From positions 3,669,501 through 3,733,500 of the forward strand of contig NZ_JAJJMP010000001.1 in the NCBI RefSeq assembly GCF_020905415.1: DNA of 64,000 nucleotides, given 5' to 3'. This document shows positions 17,699-25,954 of the stretch, one piece after another (within the stretch, counting starts at the first letter, position 1; each line of letters opens with the position of its first letter). The notes beneath the pieces are model-generated. The model saw only the letters and a program-made list of their open reading frames with translations. It had not been told where the DNA came from and searched no databases. The stretch comes from Myroides oncorhynchi. GTDB lineage: Bacteria > Bacteroidota > Bacteroidia > Flavobacteriales > Flavobacteriaceae. A program made the position numbers and the translations under genes.

Positions 17699-18193
17699 AT
17701 GAACAAACATCTTGAACAAGAATTCGTAGCACTATTAGATAAGAATCAGAATCTTATCCATAAAGTTTGTCGACTATATACAGTTGATGAAGCTGCTCAT
17801 AAAGACTTGTTTCAAGAAATATCTATTCAGCTATGGCATGCTTATCCAAAATTTAGAGGTGATTCTAAATTTTCTACATGGGCGTACCGAGTAGCACTGA
17901 ACACAGCAATCTCTTTATATAGAAAAAAGACCCGAGAAGTAAATACCATTCCCTATGACAGTTCTTTTTGCAAATTCGAATATACTGAATACAACTACCA
18001 AGAAGAGGAACAATTAAAGCTCATGTATAAAGCATTACAGCAATTAAATGATATTGAAAAAGCACTTGTTTTCATGTATTTAGAGGAAAAAGACTATGAA
18101 GAAATTTCCGAAACCTTAGGTATTAGTGAGGTTAATGCAAGGGTTAAAATGAATAGAATTAAAACTAAACTAAAAAAAATATTAAATCCCTAG
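17699..18193 (+). CDS. ECF-type RNA polymerase sigma factor
   Basis: The 164-aa protein has sigma-70 region 2 at about residues 10-75 (the DLFQEISIQLWHAYPKFRGDSKFSTWAYRVALNTA segment) and region 4 at about residues 105-160 with a helix-turn-helix in YEEISETLGISEVNARVKMNRIKTKLKKIL. It lacks regions 1.1 and 3, as ECF sigma factors do. The next gene, 12 bases downstream, encodes a membrane protein and is the natural candidate for its anti-sigma or signal partner, although it resembles no known anti-sigma domain. No FecR/TonB-receptor pair is present, so this is not a typical iron-regulated Bacteroidota ECF system. Confidence 0.9.
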   Translation: MNKHLEQEFVALLDKNQNLIHKVCRLYTVDEAAHKDLFQEISIQLWHAYPKFRGDSKFSTWAYRVALNTAISLYRKKTREVNTIPYDSSFCKFEYTEYNYQEEEQLKLMYKALQQLNDIEKALVFMYLEEKDYEEISETLGISEVNARVKMNRIKTKLKKILNP

Positions 18194-18205
18194 ACGAATA
18201 AGAAT

Positions 18206-18808
18206 ATGAAGGAGTTAGATTTACTAAAAAAACATTGGAATAGCGATCAGCAATTTCCACAAATTTCTTCGCAAGAGATTCATAAGATGATACATAAAAA
18301 ATCTTCTTCTATTGTGATGTGGATATTTATTATCAGTATCATTGAATTCATTGTATTAAATGGATTTAGTTATCTATTTATCTCAGAAGATAAAGACGAA
18401 AATATAGGACCAGTATATTCATTTATGATAAATAATTTGGATTGGTTATCACTTATAATTTCCGCAGTTTTTATTAGCATTTTTTATATAAATTACAAAA
18501 AAATATGTGTTGCTGATTCCACTCGATTATTGATGCAAACAATTCTTAAGACTAAGAAAACAGTTAACTATTACATATATACCAATCTTGCTATTTTTAT
18601 CATCGCATTTTTTATAATGTTATTAGATATTTTAACGCATGAAGATAAATTAACTTTTTCAACTGCACTTATTAGCACTGTTATTATTGTGGTAATCTGC
18701 TCTATTTTCTTAGGTTTATTATGGTTATATTATAGACTTATCTATGGTTTACTAATTAAAAGATTAATGAAAAACTACAAGGAGCTTGAAAAAATAGATT
18801 ACGAATAA
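18206..18808 (+). CDS. Four-segment membrane protein, partner of the ECF sigma factor
   Basis: The 200-aa protein begins with a soluble segment of about 35 residues (MKELDLLKKHWNSDQQFPQISSQEIHKMIHKKSSS), followed by four membrane segments near residues 36-58, 75-95, 125-145 and 152-178. Similar flavobacterial proteins sit after ECF sigma genes and are sometimes labelled beta-carotene monooxygenase, which nothing in this sequence supports. Position and cytoplasmic N-terminus suggest control of the sigma factor, an inference only. It is translated 12 bases after the sigma gene. Confidence 0.7.
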   Translation: MKELDLLKKHWNSDQQFPQISSQEIHKMIHKKSSSIVMWIFIISIIEFIVLNGFSYLFISEDKDENIGPVYSFMINNLDWLSLIISAVFISIFYINYKKICVADSTRLLMQTILKTKKTVNYYIYTNLAIFIIAFFIMLLDILTHEDKLTFSTALISTVIIVVICSIFLGLLWLYYRLIYGLLIKRLMKNYKELEKIDYE

Positions 18809-18856
18809 AAAGTATATCCGTTATTTTAACTAACTTAGACAAAATATCGAATATAA

Positions 18857-19795
18857 ATGACTATTACACAATTAATATATGTATTAGCTGTTGCAGAGCA
18901 TAAGAATTTCACTCTTGCAGCAGAAAAGACTTTCGTGACACAGCCTACGTTGAGTATGCAAATTCAAAAACTTGAAGATGAACTAGAGGTGCAGATATTT
19001 GATCGTAGTACTAAACCTATTCAACCAACAGCTATAGGCCAGGTCATTATCCAACAAGCAAAGAAGATAGTAAACGAATCTGATAGAATCAAAGATTTAA
19101 TTGATTTAGAAAAAGGATTTATTGGCGGAGAGTTTAAGCTAGGAATGATTCCTACTATTGCTCCTACCTTGTTACCTATGTTTTTAAAGACTTTCTTAAA
19201 TAAATACACTAAGGTTAACCTAATCATAGAAGAATACACTACAGAGGAGATTATACAGAAACTTCGCAATGGCTATTTAGATGCTGCTATAGTAGCTACT
19301 CCACTCCATGAAACAGATATCAAAGAGAGAATTTTATTCTATGAGCCTTTCGTAGGATACATACCCCCTATCTTTAGACAAGATATGGGAGCAGAATTAA
19401 AGCAAGATGATCTTGATTTGAGAAAGTTATTACTTCTTCAGGACGGGCATTGTTTTAGAGATGGAATAATCAATATTTGCAACAATACGCTAGCGAGTGA
19501 AAACAAGAACTTTAAATTGCAAAGTGGTAGTTTTGAGACATTAATTAACCTTTCAAAAGAAGGCTTAGGATACACATTATTACCATACCTGCATACGCTT
19601 TCTCTAAGCGCAGATGACAAAAAGAACCTATTGCAATTTGCAGATCCGAAGCCAGCTCGTGAGATAAGTTTAATCTACACAGATAACGAACTAAAACTAC
19701 AGATTATAAACGCTTTATATGACGTTATTTTAAGTATCGTAAGAGGAGCTATAGCTTTTCAAGATGTAAAAATAATCAGTCCGAAGAAAGGATAA
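18857..19795 (+). CDS. oxyR: OxyR, LysR-type hydrogen peroxide sensor
   Basis: The 312-aa protein has an N-terminal winged helix-turn-helix (residues 1-60, with NFTLAAEKTFVTQPTLSMQIQKLE) and a LysR effector domain. The redox pair of E. coli OxyR is conserved at the same numbers: Cys199 and Cys208 in LLQDGHCFRDGIINICN. It should therefore activate peroxide-defence genes through disulfide formation. No catalase, ahpC or dps is next to it, so the targets lie elsewhere. It follows the sigma/membrane pair by 48 bases and is convergent with rprY across a shared terminator. Confidence 0.92.
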   Translation: MTITQLIYVLAVAEHKNFTLAAEKTFVTQPTLSMQIQKLEDELEVQIFDRSTKPIQPTAIGQVIIQQAKKIVNESDRIKDLIDLEKGFIGGEFKLGMIPTIAPTLLPMFLKTFLNKYTKVNLIIEEYTTEEIIQKLRNGYLDAAIVATPLHETDIKERILFYEPFVGYIPPIFRQDMGAELKQDDLDLRKLLLLQDGHCFRDGIINICNNTLASENKNFKLQSGSFETLINLSKEGLGYTLLPYLHTLSLSADDKKNLLQFADPKPAREISLIYTDNELKLQIINALYDVILSIVRGAIAFQDVKIISPKKG

Positions 19796-19813
19796 TTTAA
19801 TTTATGGATATAA

Positions 19814-19844
19814 AAAAAGGGAAGCAAATGCTTCCCTTTTTCTT
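19814..19844. terminator. Bidirectional terminator between oxyR and rprY
   Basis: A 12-bp perfect stem (19814-19825 with 19830-19841) with A- and T-runs on each side, between convergent genes. Confidence 0.85.
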
Positions 19845-19853
19845 GGCTAATAA

Positions 19854-20576
19854 TTAATTATTTTCTTCTTTTTCTTTAACTACAAGTCTAAATCCTTCTC
19901 CGTGAATATTTAAGATTTCTACACTTTCGTCTAATTTAAGATACTTTCTTAATTTAGCGATGTAAACATCCATACTACGTGAAGTGAAATAGTTATCATC
20001 TCTCCAAATCTTAGTTAATGCAACTTCTCTTGGCATTAAATCATTCTCATAAATTGCTAACATTTTTAACAATTCGTTTTCTTTTGGAGAAAGTTTTATT
20101 GGTTCATCATTACCAAAAGTTAAGAATCTCAACTTAGAGTTCAAATGGAATTTACCAATTTGGAATTCGAACTTCGTGTTATCAGTTTTAACCTCTGACG
20201 ATTTTCTGTGAATAATCGCTTTGATTTTCATTAATAATACTTCTGAATCGAATGGCTTATTTAAGTAGTCATCTGCTCCTACTTTGTATCCTTTTAGGAC
20301 ATCCTCTTTCATTGACTTGGCTGTAAGGAAAATGATAGGCACCTCTTTGTTTTTATCGCGGATCTCCTTGGCTAGAGTGAATCCATCTTTATAAGGCATC
20401 ATAACATCTAGGATACATAAATCAAAAGTATCTCTTTTGAATTTTTCGAATCCTTCCATTCCATTTTTAGCTAAAGTAACTTCGAAATCATTGATGGCTA
20501 AATAATCTTTTAAGATTGCTCCGAAATTTGGATCATCTTCTACTAATAAAATCTTTTTGTTGTTTGTTGTTTCCAT
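19854..20576 (-). CDS. rprY: RprY, OmpR-type response regulator
   Basis: The 240-aa protein has a receiver domain (residues 8-122, phospho-acceptor Asp57 in CILDVMMPYKDG, Lys in LNKPFDSEVL) and an OmpR-type winged-helix DNA-binding domain. It follows the sensor gene rprX by 5 bases, so the pair is one operon. RprX/RprY is the Bacteroidota pair first named in Bacteroides fragilis and reported to control stress-linked genes. The name is assigned from similarity of both proteins and the gene order. Confidence 0.88.
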   Translation of the reverse strand: METTNNKKILLVEDDPNFGAILKDYLAINDFEVTLAKNGMEGFEKFKRDTFDLCILDVMMPYKDGFTLAKEIRDKNKEVPIIFLTAKSMKEDVLKGYKVGADDYLNKPFDSEVLLMKIKAIIHRKSSEVKTDNTKFEFQIGKFHLNSKLRFLTFGNDEPIKLSPKENELLKMLAIYENDLMPREVALTKIWRDDNYFTSRSMDVYIAKLRKYLKLDESVEILNIHGEGFRLVVKEKEENN

Positions 20577-20581
20577 ATTGT

Positions 20582-22162
20582 TTAATTTATTAATGGCATT
20601 TTAATAATGAAGGTACTACCCTTCCCCTTCTCGCTTTCTACATATACTTGCGAATTGTGTACTTCTACGATCTGCTGTACGTAAGCTAGCCCCAAGCCAT
20701 GCCCTTTTACATTGTGTAAATCACCAGTGTGTTCTCTGTAAAACTTGTCAAAGATTCTCTTCTGAGCTTGTTTACTCATTCCCACCCCGTGATCCTGAAT
20801 CTTAATTAATATAAAATCCTTCACATTCTCAGTGTACACATCTATAATAGGAACATCTATCGAATACTTTACAGCATTATCTAAGATATTTACTATAACA
20901 CTCGTGAAATGAAAATCGTTTCCTAAGACATCACTTCTGCGAGCATCTAGATGTAGATTTATCTCTCCCCCTCGATCTTGAACGATTAATCCTACGTGGT
21001 CTACTGCATTCTCAATAATTTCATGCACATCCATCGCAGACTTATCTACATTAAACTCACGTCTCTCTAACTTCGAGATTTGTAACACATTTTCAACTTG
21101 TGCATGCATTCTCTTGTTTTCCTCGCGAATCATCCTTAGATATCGTTCTACCTTTTCAGGGTCATTTATAACTTTAGGATTTTTAATAGCATCTAAAGCT
21201 AAATTAATAGTAGCTATAGGTGTCTTAAACTCATGCGTCATATTATTAATAAAATCCGTCTTGATCTCTGAGATTTGCTTCTGTTTTATCAACTGATTAA
21301 TTGCATTCAAATATGCAGCGATAATAACAATCGTAAATAACACTGATAACAATGTTATCCCGATTAAAGAAGAGAATAAATACTTACTCTTCTCTGGAAA
21401 AGTAATGTATAGCTGATACTTACTTCTATTCTCATTATCTGTGAAGATAGGCACACCATAAGTAGACCCTTCTTCATAGATAAAATCCTCAGACTTTATT
21501 TTTGTTGACAACCCCTTGTTGTAGATCCCAAACTCAAACTTAGCGTTTACACCATATAGTTTAAGTTCTTGTTCTAACAACTCTCTTAACTTAGTTTTAG
21601 AAACTCTTTCATCTATACTTCTTAACGCTACGATATCTTTAAAATAAATATCAAACTGCGCTTTATCTAAGACATCTAGATTACCTGACTGTTCTATTAC
21701 TTCATCAGGATAGTTTTGTTTAAGATTATTTCTATCAAAATCATCTCCTTTATAAATCTCTGTTTTTCGCTTTGACACGAAACTTTTGACTTTCAAGCTA
21801 TCTGCTTTCTTATCAAAGAACGAACTCTTTATATTATAGTCCTCTAAGACTAGAATATTCGAATAAACGATTTGCTCATTAGTAGTAGGGTTTCGCTCTA
21901 CTATATAGTACTGTTTCAACTCGCTCTGTTTAGGTGGCGTACCTATACTATCCTTAAGTTGATTATACATACGATAGAACTCTGTAGCTTCATTCTGTTG
22001 AAGTCCACTACCGATATTTCCTAATACCTGCTGCACATGATATTTAAACTGCTCTTCATTATTTCTATAAGAGCTTACAATCCAGTACATCTGAACAACG
22101 ATTATCCCTATAAGAGAAAAACTCATTATTCCTACTAAAAGTCGAAAATTGACCTTACTCAT
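20582..22162 (-). CDS. rprX: RprX, sensor histidine kinase
   Basis: The 526-aa protein has a membrane segment at about residues 8-28, an extracytoplasmic sensor region of about 240 residues and a second membrane segment near residues 272-292. A HisKA domain follows, with the phospho-accepting His in NNMTHEFKTPIATI, then HATPase_c with the N box (NILDNAVKYS), G1 (IQDHGVGMS) and G2 (GHGLGLAYVQQIV). It is the partner of the RprY gene 5 bases downstream. Its signal is unknown. Confidence 0.88.
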   Translation of the reverse strand: MSKVNFRLLVGIMSFSLIGIIVVQMYWIVSSYRNNEEQFKYHVQQVLGNIGSGLQQNEATEFYRMYNQLKDSIGTPPKQSELKQYYIVERNPTTNEQIVYSNILVLEDYNIKSSFFDKKADSLKVKSFVSKRKTEIYKGDDFDRNNLKQNYPDEVIEQSGNLDVLDKAQFDIYFKDIVALRSIDERVSKTKLRELLEQELKLYGVNAKFEFGIYNKGLSTKIKSEDFIYEEGSTYGVPIFTDNENRSKYQLYITFPEKSKYLFSSLIGITLLSVLFTIVIIAAYLNAINQLIKQKQISEIKTDFINNMTHEFKTPIATINLALDAIKNPKVINDPEKVERYLRMIREENKRMHAQVENVLQISKLERREFNVDKSAMDVHEIIENAVDHVGLIVQDRGGEINLHLDARRSDVLGNDFHFTSVIVNILDNAVKYSIDVPIIDVYTENVKDFILIKIQDHGVGMSKQAQKRIFDKFYREHTGDLHNVKGHGLGLAYVQQIVEVHNSQVYVESEKGKGSTFIIKMPLIN

Positions 22163-22234
22163 TATTTTTTCAAAATTAACATTAAAAAAAATACTCTACA
22201 CGGCGATTAACATAAAATTAACGATGATAAATGT

Positions 22235-22822
22235 TTAAATTTTGAATATTATATCATTAATTATCGTTTTCACCTCTTTATTTACCAAATGTTTATTAAT
22301 ATTAATAATAACATAATCACTTAGTGGTATTTTGTCAGAATCCTGCATTTGGTTACTTATGATACTTTTTACATTATCATAAGATACATTATCCCGCTCC
22401 ATCACTCGTTTTATACGTATTTCTTCTGGCGCTGTCACTAAGATAACCAAATCACACTGTGTATCCAATTTGTTCTCAAAAAGGACTGCACTTTCTTTAA
22501 TAACGAATGGCGAAGTGTCATTTTCCACCTTCCACTCTTCAAAATCCTTCTTAACTTCAGGGTGAACGATGTTATTTAATTGCGTTAAAAGATCCTTATT
22601 ATCAAAGACTATTTCTCTGATTTTCTTCCGATCTAATACCTCTCCTATTTTAACGTCTTCTTTAAAGATAGATTGCACAGCGTTAACAACATCTTTGCGA
22701 TCCATAATCTGCCTAGCTCTATCATCAGCGATATAAATAGGTATCCCACTCTCTTCAAACATCTTAGCCACAGTAGTCTTCCCACTACCAATACCTCCAG
22801 TTAATCCTACGATTAGTGCCAT
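22235..22822 (-). CDS. coaE: Dephospho-CoA kinase
   Basis: CoaE performs the last step of coenzyme A synthesis, phosphorylating dephospho-CoA with ATP in the cytoplasm. The P-loop GLTGGIGSGKTTVAKMF and the IYIADDRARQIM segment (usually DAD) are visible, with the lid region NIVHPEVKKDFEEW and the conserved VVLVTAP-type strand. The 195-aa length is normal. It lies 9 bases after the glycosyltransferase gene and 72 bases before rprX on the same strand, an order common in this class. Confidence 0.92.
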   Translation of the reverse strand: MALIVGLTGGIGSGKTTVAKMFEESGIPIYIADDRARQIMDRKDVVNAVQSIFKEDVKIGEVLDRKKIREIVFDNKDLLTQLNNIVHPEVKKDFEEWKVENDTSPFVIKESAVLFENKLDTQCDLVILVTAPEEIRIKRVMERDNVSYDNVKSIISNQMQDSDKIPLSDYVIININKHLVNKEVKTIINDIIFKI

Positions 22823-22831
22823 ATCTCTTTA

Positions 22832-23824
22832 TTATTTAAAAAACATCTCTGGCATACCCTCTTCTGCTTTTTGCTTTTTTATGAATAGAATATAGTTCGA
22901 TTTTAAGAACCCTGTACCATAGCCGTAAAATTGAATAAAAATTGCCACAACTGCTAATAAACTTATCTTAAAATTACGCTCTTTTATAAAACATCCTATA
23001 AAAACCAATAAAAAATAAAGTAAATAACATAAAATAAAACCAAATGTATAATATGTCAATAAAATACTACACAATAAGCCTGCCATAAACACTGTTGGAA
23101 ACCAATAAGTCAACTTGGCAGTTTCTGGATATCGTTGATTCAAGATTGGACGCGCCTTCCCAAATTTACTCACCTGCGTGCGAAACTTACTCCAGTCTAT
23201 TCTTCTTTTGTGATAGACATAAGCTTTACTAAATAATTGGGTATCGTATCCTAGATTCCACAATCTAATCGTTAAGTCAGGATCTTCACCAGGATGTACC
23301 TTGCCATATCCTCCACTTGCTAGGAATGCTTTCTTAGATAGCCCCATATTGAAACTTCTCGGCTGAAACTTACCAATGCGTTCACTAGCTCCCCTAATTC
23401 CCCCTGTCGTTAACACAGATGTCATCGCGTAGTTTATCGCCTTTTGCACATCGCTAAAGCTAGCTAACGCTGCATCAGGTCCACCGAAGCAGTCCACATA
23501 CTCTTTCGTTAAATACTGATCGACGATAGTCAGATAGTCTGGAGGAATGATACAGTCAGAATCTAAGATAATAAAGTAATCTCCCTTAGCGCGTTCCATA
23601 CCATAGTTACGCGATGCCCCAGGACCAGAATTACTCTTATAATAATAGGACACTTGTAATCTGTCTTCATACTTACTCACGATAGCACGCGAATCTTCTT
23701 TAGAACCATCTTCTACTATTACAACTTCGAAATCCTGCTTATACGTTTGCTTTGATAAACTCTCTAGCAATTCATCCACTTCATCAGGGCGATTGTAAAC
23801 AGGAATGATAAACGAAAAATACAT
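22832..23824 (-). CDS. Family 2 glycosyltransferase
   Basis: The 330-aa enzyme has a GT-A fold: the N-terminal FSFIIPVYNRPDEVDELLESL, the acidic region VEDGSKEDS, and a metal-binding DxD-like motif in YFIILDSDCIIPP. The likely catalytic region is GGYGKVHPGEDPDLTIRLW, with the ED pair. Two or three hydrophobic segments follow (about residues 238-290), so it is membrane-associated with its catalytic domain in the cytoplasm. It probably adds sugars to envelope glycans or glycolipids. The acceptor is unknown. It is first of the leftward unit that continues into coaE. Confidence 0.85.
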   Translation of the reverse strand: MYFSFIIPVYNRPDEVDELLESLSKQTYKQDFEVVIVEDGSKEDSRAIVSKYEDRLQVSYYYKSNSGPGASRNYGMERAKGDYFIILDSDCIIPPDYLTIVDQYLTKEYVDCFGGPDAALASFSDVQKAINYAMTSVLTTGGIRGASERIGKFQPRSFNMGLSKKAFLASGGYGKVHPGEDPDLTIRLWNLGYDTQLFSKAYVYHKRRIDWSKFRTQVSKFGKARPILNQRYPETAKLTYWFPTVFMAGLLCSILLTYYTFGFILCYLLYFLLVFIGCFIKERNFKISLLAVVAIFIQFYGYGTGFLKSNYILFIKKQKAEEGMPEMFFK

Positions 23825-23848
23825 TTATAATTTTTTATAATACAATCA

Positions 23849-23856
23849 CAAAAATA
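23849..23856 (-). promoter_or_regulatory. -7 box TATTTTTG upstream of the glycosyltransferase gene
   Basis: CAAAAATA on the plus strand reads TATTTTTG on the coding strand, 24 bases before the start codon. No TTG at -33. Confidence 0.4.
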
Positions 23857-23968
23857 TCGTTAACTATTGTAATACGGAAATTCATTCCTATATTTATCAA
23901 TACTATTTTAAACGAATAACTCTTTTTGAACATTTCTATCAATAAAGGGTGCAACTAAAACAACTAAA

Positions 23969-25525
23969 ATGAACAAAATTCATATACTTTGGGTAGACGA
24001 TGAAGTGGATTTATTAAAACCACACATCTTATTTCTAGAAAAAAAAGACTATATCGTGAGCACTTGTACCAATGGGCAGGATGCTATCGAACAATTTAAA
24101 GAGCACCAATATGACATTGTTTTCCTTGATGAGAATATGCCTGGCCTTTCTGGTTTAGAGACGTTAAACGAAATTAAAGCCATTAAGAGCAATACTCCTA
24201 TTATAATGATCACTAAAAGTGAAGAAGAGTATATTATGGAGGAGGCTATTGGTGCCAAAATATCAGATTATCTAATCAAACCTGTTAATCCTAACCAAAT
24301 CTTACTGTCGCTTAAGAAGAACTTAGATGATTCGCGTTTAATCTCTGAGAAATCTTCTCTTAGTTACCAAAAAGAGTTTAGAAATATCTCTATGGATCTT
24401 ATGCAAGCGAGAGATTATGAGGATTGGATCTCTATTTATAGAAAATTGTTATATTGGGAACAGAACCTTGAAAACATAGAGGATCAAAACCTGTTTAATA
24501 TCCTTGATTCTCAAAAGACAGAAGCGAACAGCCTATTTGGTAAGTTTGTAGAGAAGAATTATGAGTCTTGGATTAACGATCCTGAAGATAGCCCTGTATT
24601 CTCTCACCAAATATTCAGAAAGTGGGTTGCTCCTGAACTGAAGAAAGAGGATTCTAAGATACTGTTTGTTGTGATTGACAACTTGAGATATGACCAATGG
24701 AGAGCCTTTGAGTCTATCGTGACTAATCACTATAAAGTAGAAGCAGAGAACAGCTTCTTCTCTATCTTACCTACAGCTACACAGTACGCTCGTAACGCTA
24801 TTTTCTCTGGAATGACGCCTCTTGAGATGTCAGAACAGCTGCCTCAGTATTGGAAGAACGATACAGATGAAGGAGGTAAAAACTTGTTTGAAAATGAGTT
24901 CTTACAACACCAACTTCAGAGATTGCGTCTAAATATCAAGAATGAATACTTTAAAATAACGAACCTGAGAGAAGGTAGAAAACTAGCAGACAATTTTAAA
25001 TCTCTAAAAGACAACAAATTAATCACGCTAGTTTATAACTTCGTAGATATGTTATCACACGCCAAGACTGAGATGGAGGTTATTAAAGAACTTGCTTCTA
25101 ATGATAAGGCTTACCGCTCTCTGACAGTGAGTTGGTTTAAGAATTCGCCTTTGTTTGAAATCATTCAACAGGCACAGGCACTAGGATATAAGCTAATCAT
25201 CACGACAGATCACGGTACTATTAATTGTAAGAACCCTTCTAAAGTTATCGGAGATAAAAACACAAGTTTAAACCTAAGATATAAAACAGGTAAGAGTTTG
25301 ACTTTTGAGCCAAAAGATGTGTACTATGTTAAAGAACCAAAAAAAGTACAGCTACCTAATATTAATGTAAGTAGTTCTTATATTTTTGCAAAAAGTGATT
25401 TCTTCTTAGCCTACCAGAATAATTTCAACTATTATGCTGCGTATTTTAGAAATACATATCAACACGGTGGTATTTCGTTAGAAGAAATGATCGTACCATT
25501 TATAATATTAAACCCAAAAGTATAA
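23969..25525 (+). CDS. porX: PorX, response regulator with PglZ domain, type IX secretion
   Basis: PorX controls type IX secretion in Bacteroidota and receives phosphate from PorY. The 518-aa protein has an N-terminal receiver domain (residues 4-118) with Asp54 in FLDENMPGLSG as phospho-acceptor and Lys104 in LIKP. The rest is a PglZ domain of the alkaline-phosphatase superfamily: the metal-binding Asp237 in LFVVIDNLRYDQWR, Thr271 in LPTATQYARNAIFSG (the catalytic position reported in Porphyromonas PorX), and ITTDHGT with further metal ligands. PorX-family PglZ domains act as phosphodiesterases on oligonucleotides. It is followed by tsaE after 2 bases, an unrelated tRNA-modification gene. Confidence 0.93.
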   Translation: MNKIHILWVDDEVDLLKPHILFLEKKDYIVSTCTNGQDAIEQFKEHQYDIVFLDENMPGLSGLETLNEIKAIKSNTPIIMITKSEEEYIMEEAIGAKISDYLIKPVNPNQILLSLKKNLDDSRLISEKSSLSYQKEFRNISMDLMQARDYEDWISIYRKLLYWEQNLENIEDQNLFNILDSQKTEANSLFGKFVEKNYESWINDPEDSPVFSHQIFRKWVAPELKKEDSKILFVVIDNLRYDQWRAFESIVTNHYKVEAENSFFSILPTATQYARNAIFSGMTPLEMSEQLPQYWKNDTDEGGKNLFENEFLQHQLQRLRLNIKNEYFKITNLREGRKLADNFKSLKDNKLITLVYNFVDMLSHAKTEMEVIKELASNDKAYRSLTVSWFKNSPLFEIIQQAQALGYKLIITTDHGTINCKNPSKVIGDKNTSLNLRYKTGKSLTFEPKDVYYVKEPKKVQLPNINVSSSYIFAKSDFFLAYQNNFNYYAAYFRNTYQHGGISLEEMIVPFIILNPKV

Positions 25526-25527
25526 AA

Positions 25528-25947
25528 ATGACTGAAATAGTTTTTTCTCTAAATCAGATAAATGAAGTAGCTTCTGAAGTATTAAGCAAGTTAAAACACC
25601 GTATTGTCTTGTTTAATGCCGAAATGGGTGCAGGAAAAACCACACTTATTAAAGAAATCAGTAAACAACTAGGTGTAGAGGATATGACTAGTAGTCCTAC
25701 TTTTTCTATTGTTAACGAGTACCACTCTACCCTATCTAAGGACAAGGTGTACCACTTCGATTTATATAGATTAAATCACGAGGAGGAAGCTTATGATATG
25801 GGGATGGATGAATATCTATATTCTGATCAATGGTGCTTTATAGAGTGGCCTGAGAAGACACCTAATATCATCCCTGATGATCACGCTATTATAGAAATTA
25901 AAATCCTAGAGAACGGCGATAGAAAACTTACGTTAAACAACAACTAA
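25528..25947 (+). CDS. tsaE: TsaE, ATPase of tRNA threonylcarbamoyladenosine synthesis
   Basis: TsaE helps TsaB-TsaD make t6A37 on ANN-decoding tRNAs. The 139-aa length is normal. The P-loop is AEMGAGKTTLIKEI, the threonine-rich switch is TSSPTFSIVNEYHS, and the C-terminal motif FIEWPEKTPNIIPDD matches the family. It starts 2 bases after porX and ends 7 bases before the alanine dehydrogenase, so the three probably form an operon. Confidence 0.93.
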   Translation: MTEIVFSLNQINEVASEVLSKLKHRIVLFNAEMGAGKTTLIKEISKQLGVEDMTSSPTFSIVNEYHSTLSKDKVYHFDLYRLNHEEEAYDMGMDEYLYSDQWCFIEWPEKTPNIIPDDHAIIEIKILENGDRKLTLNNN

Positions 25948-25954
25948 TAACAGC

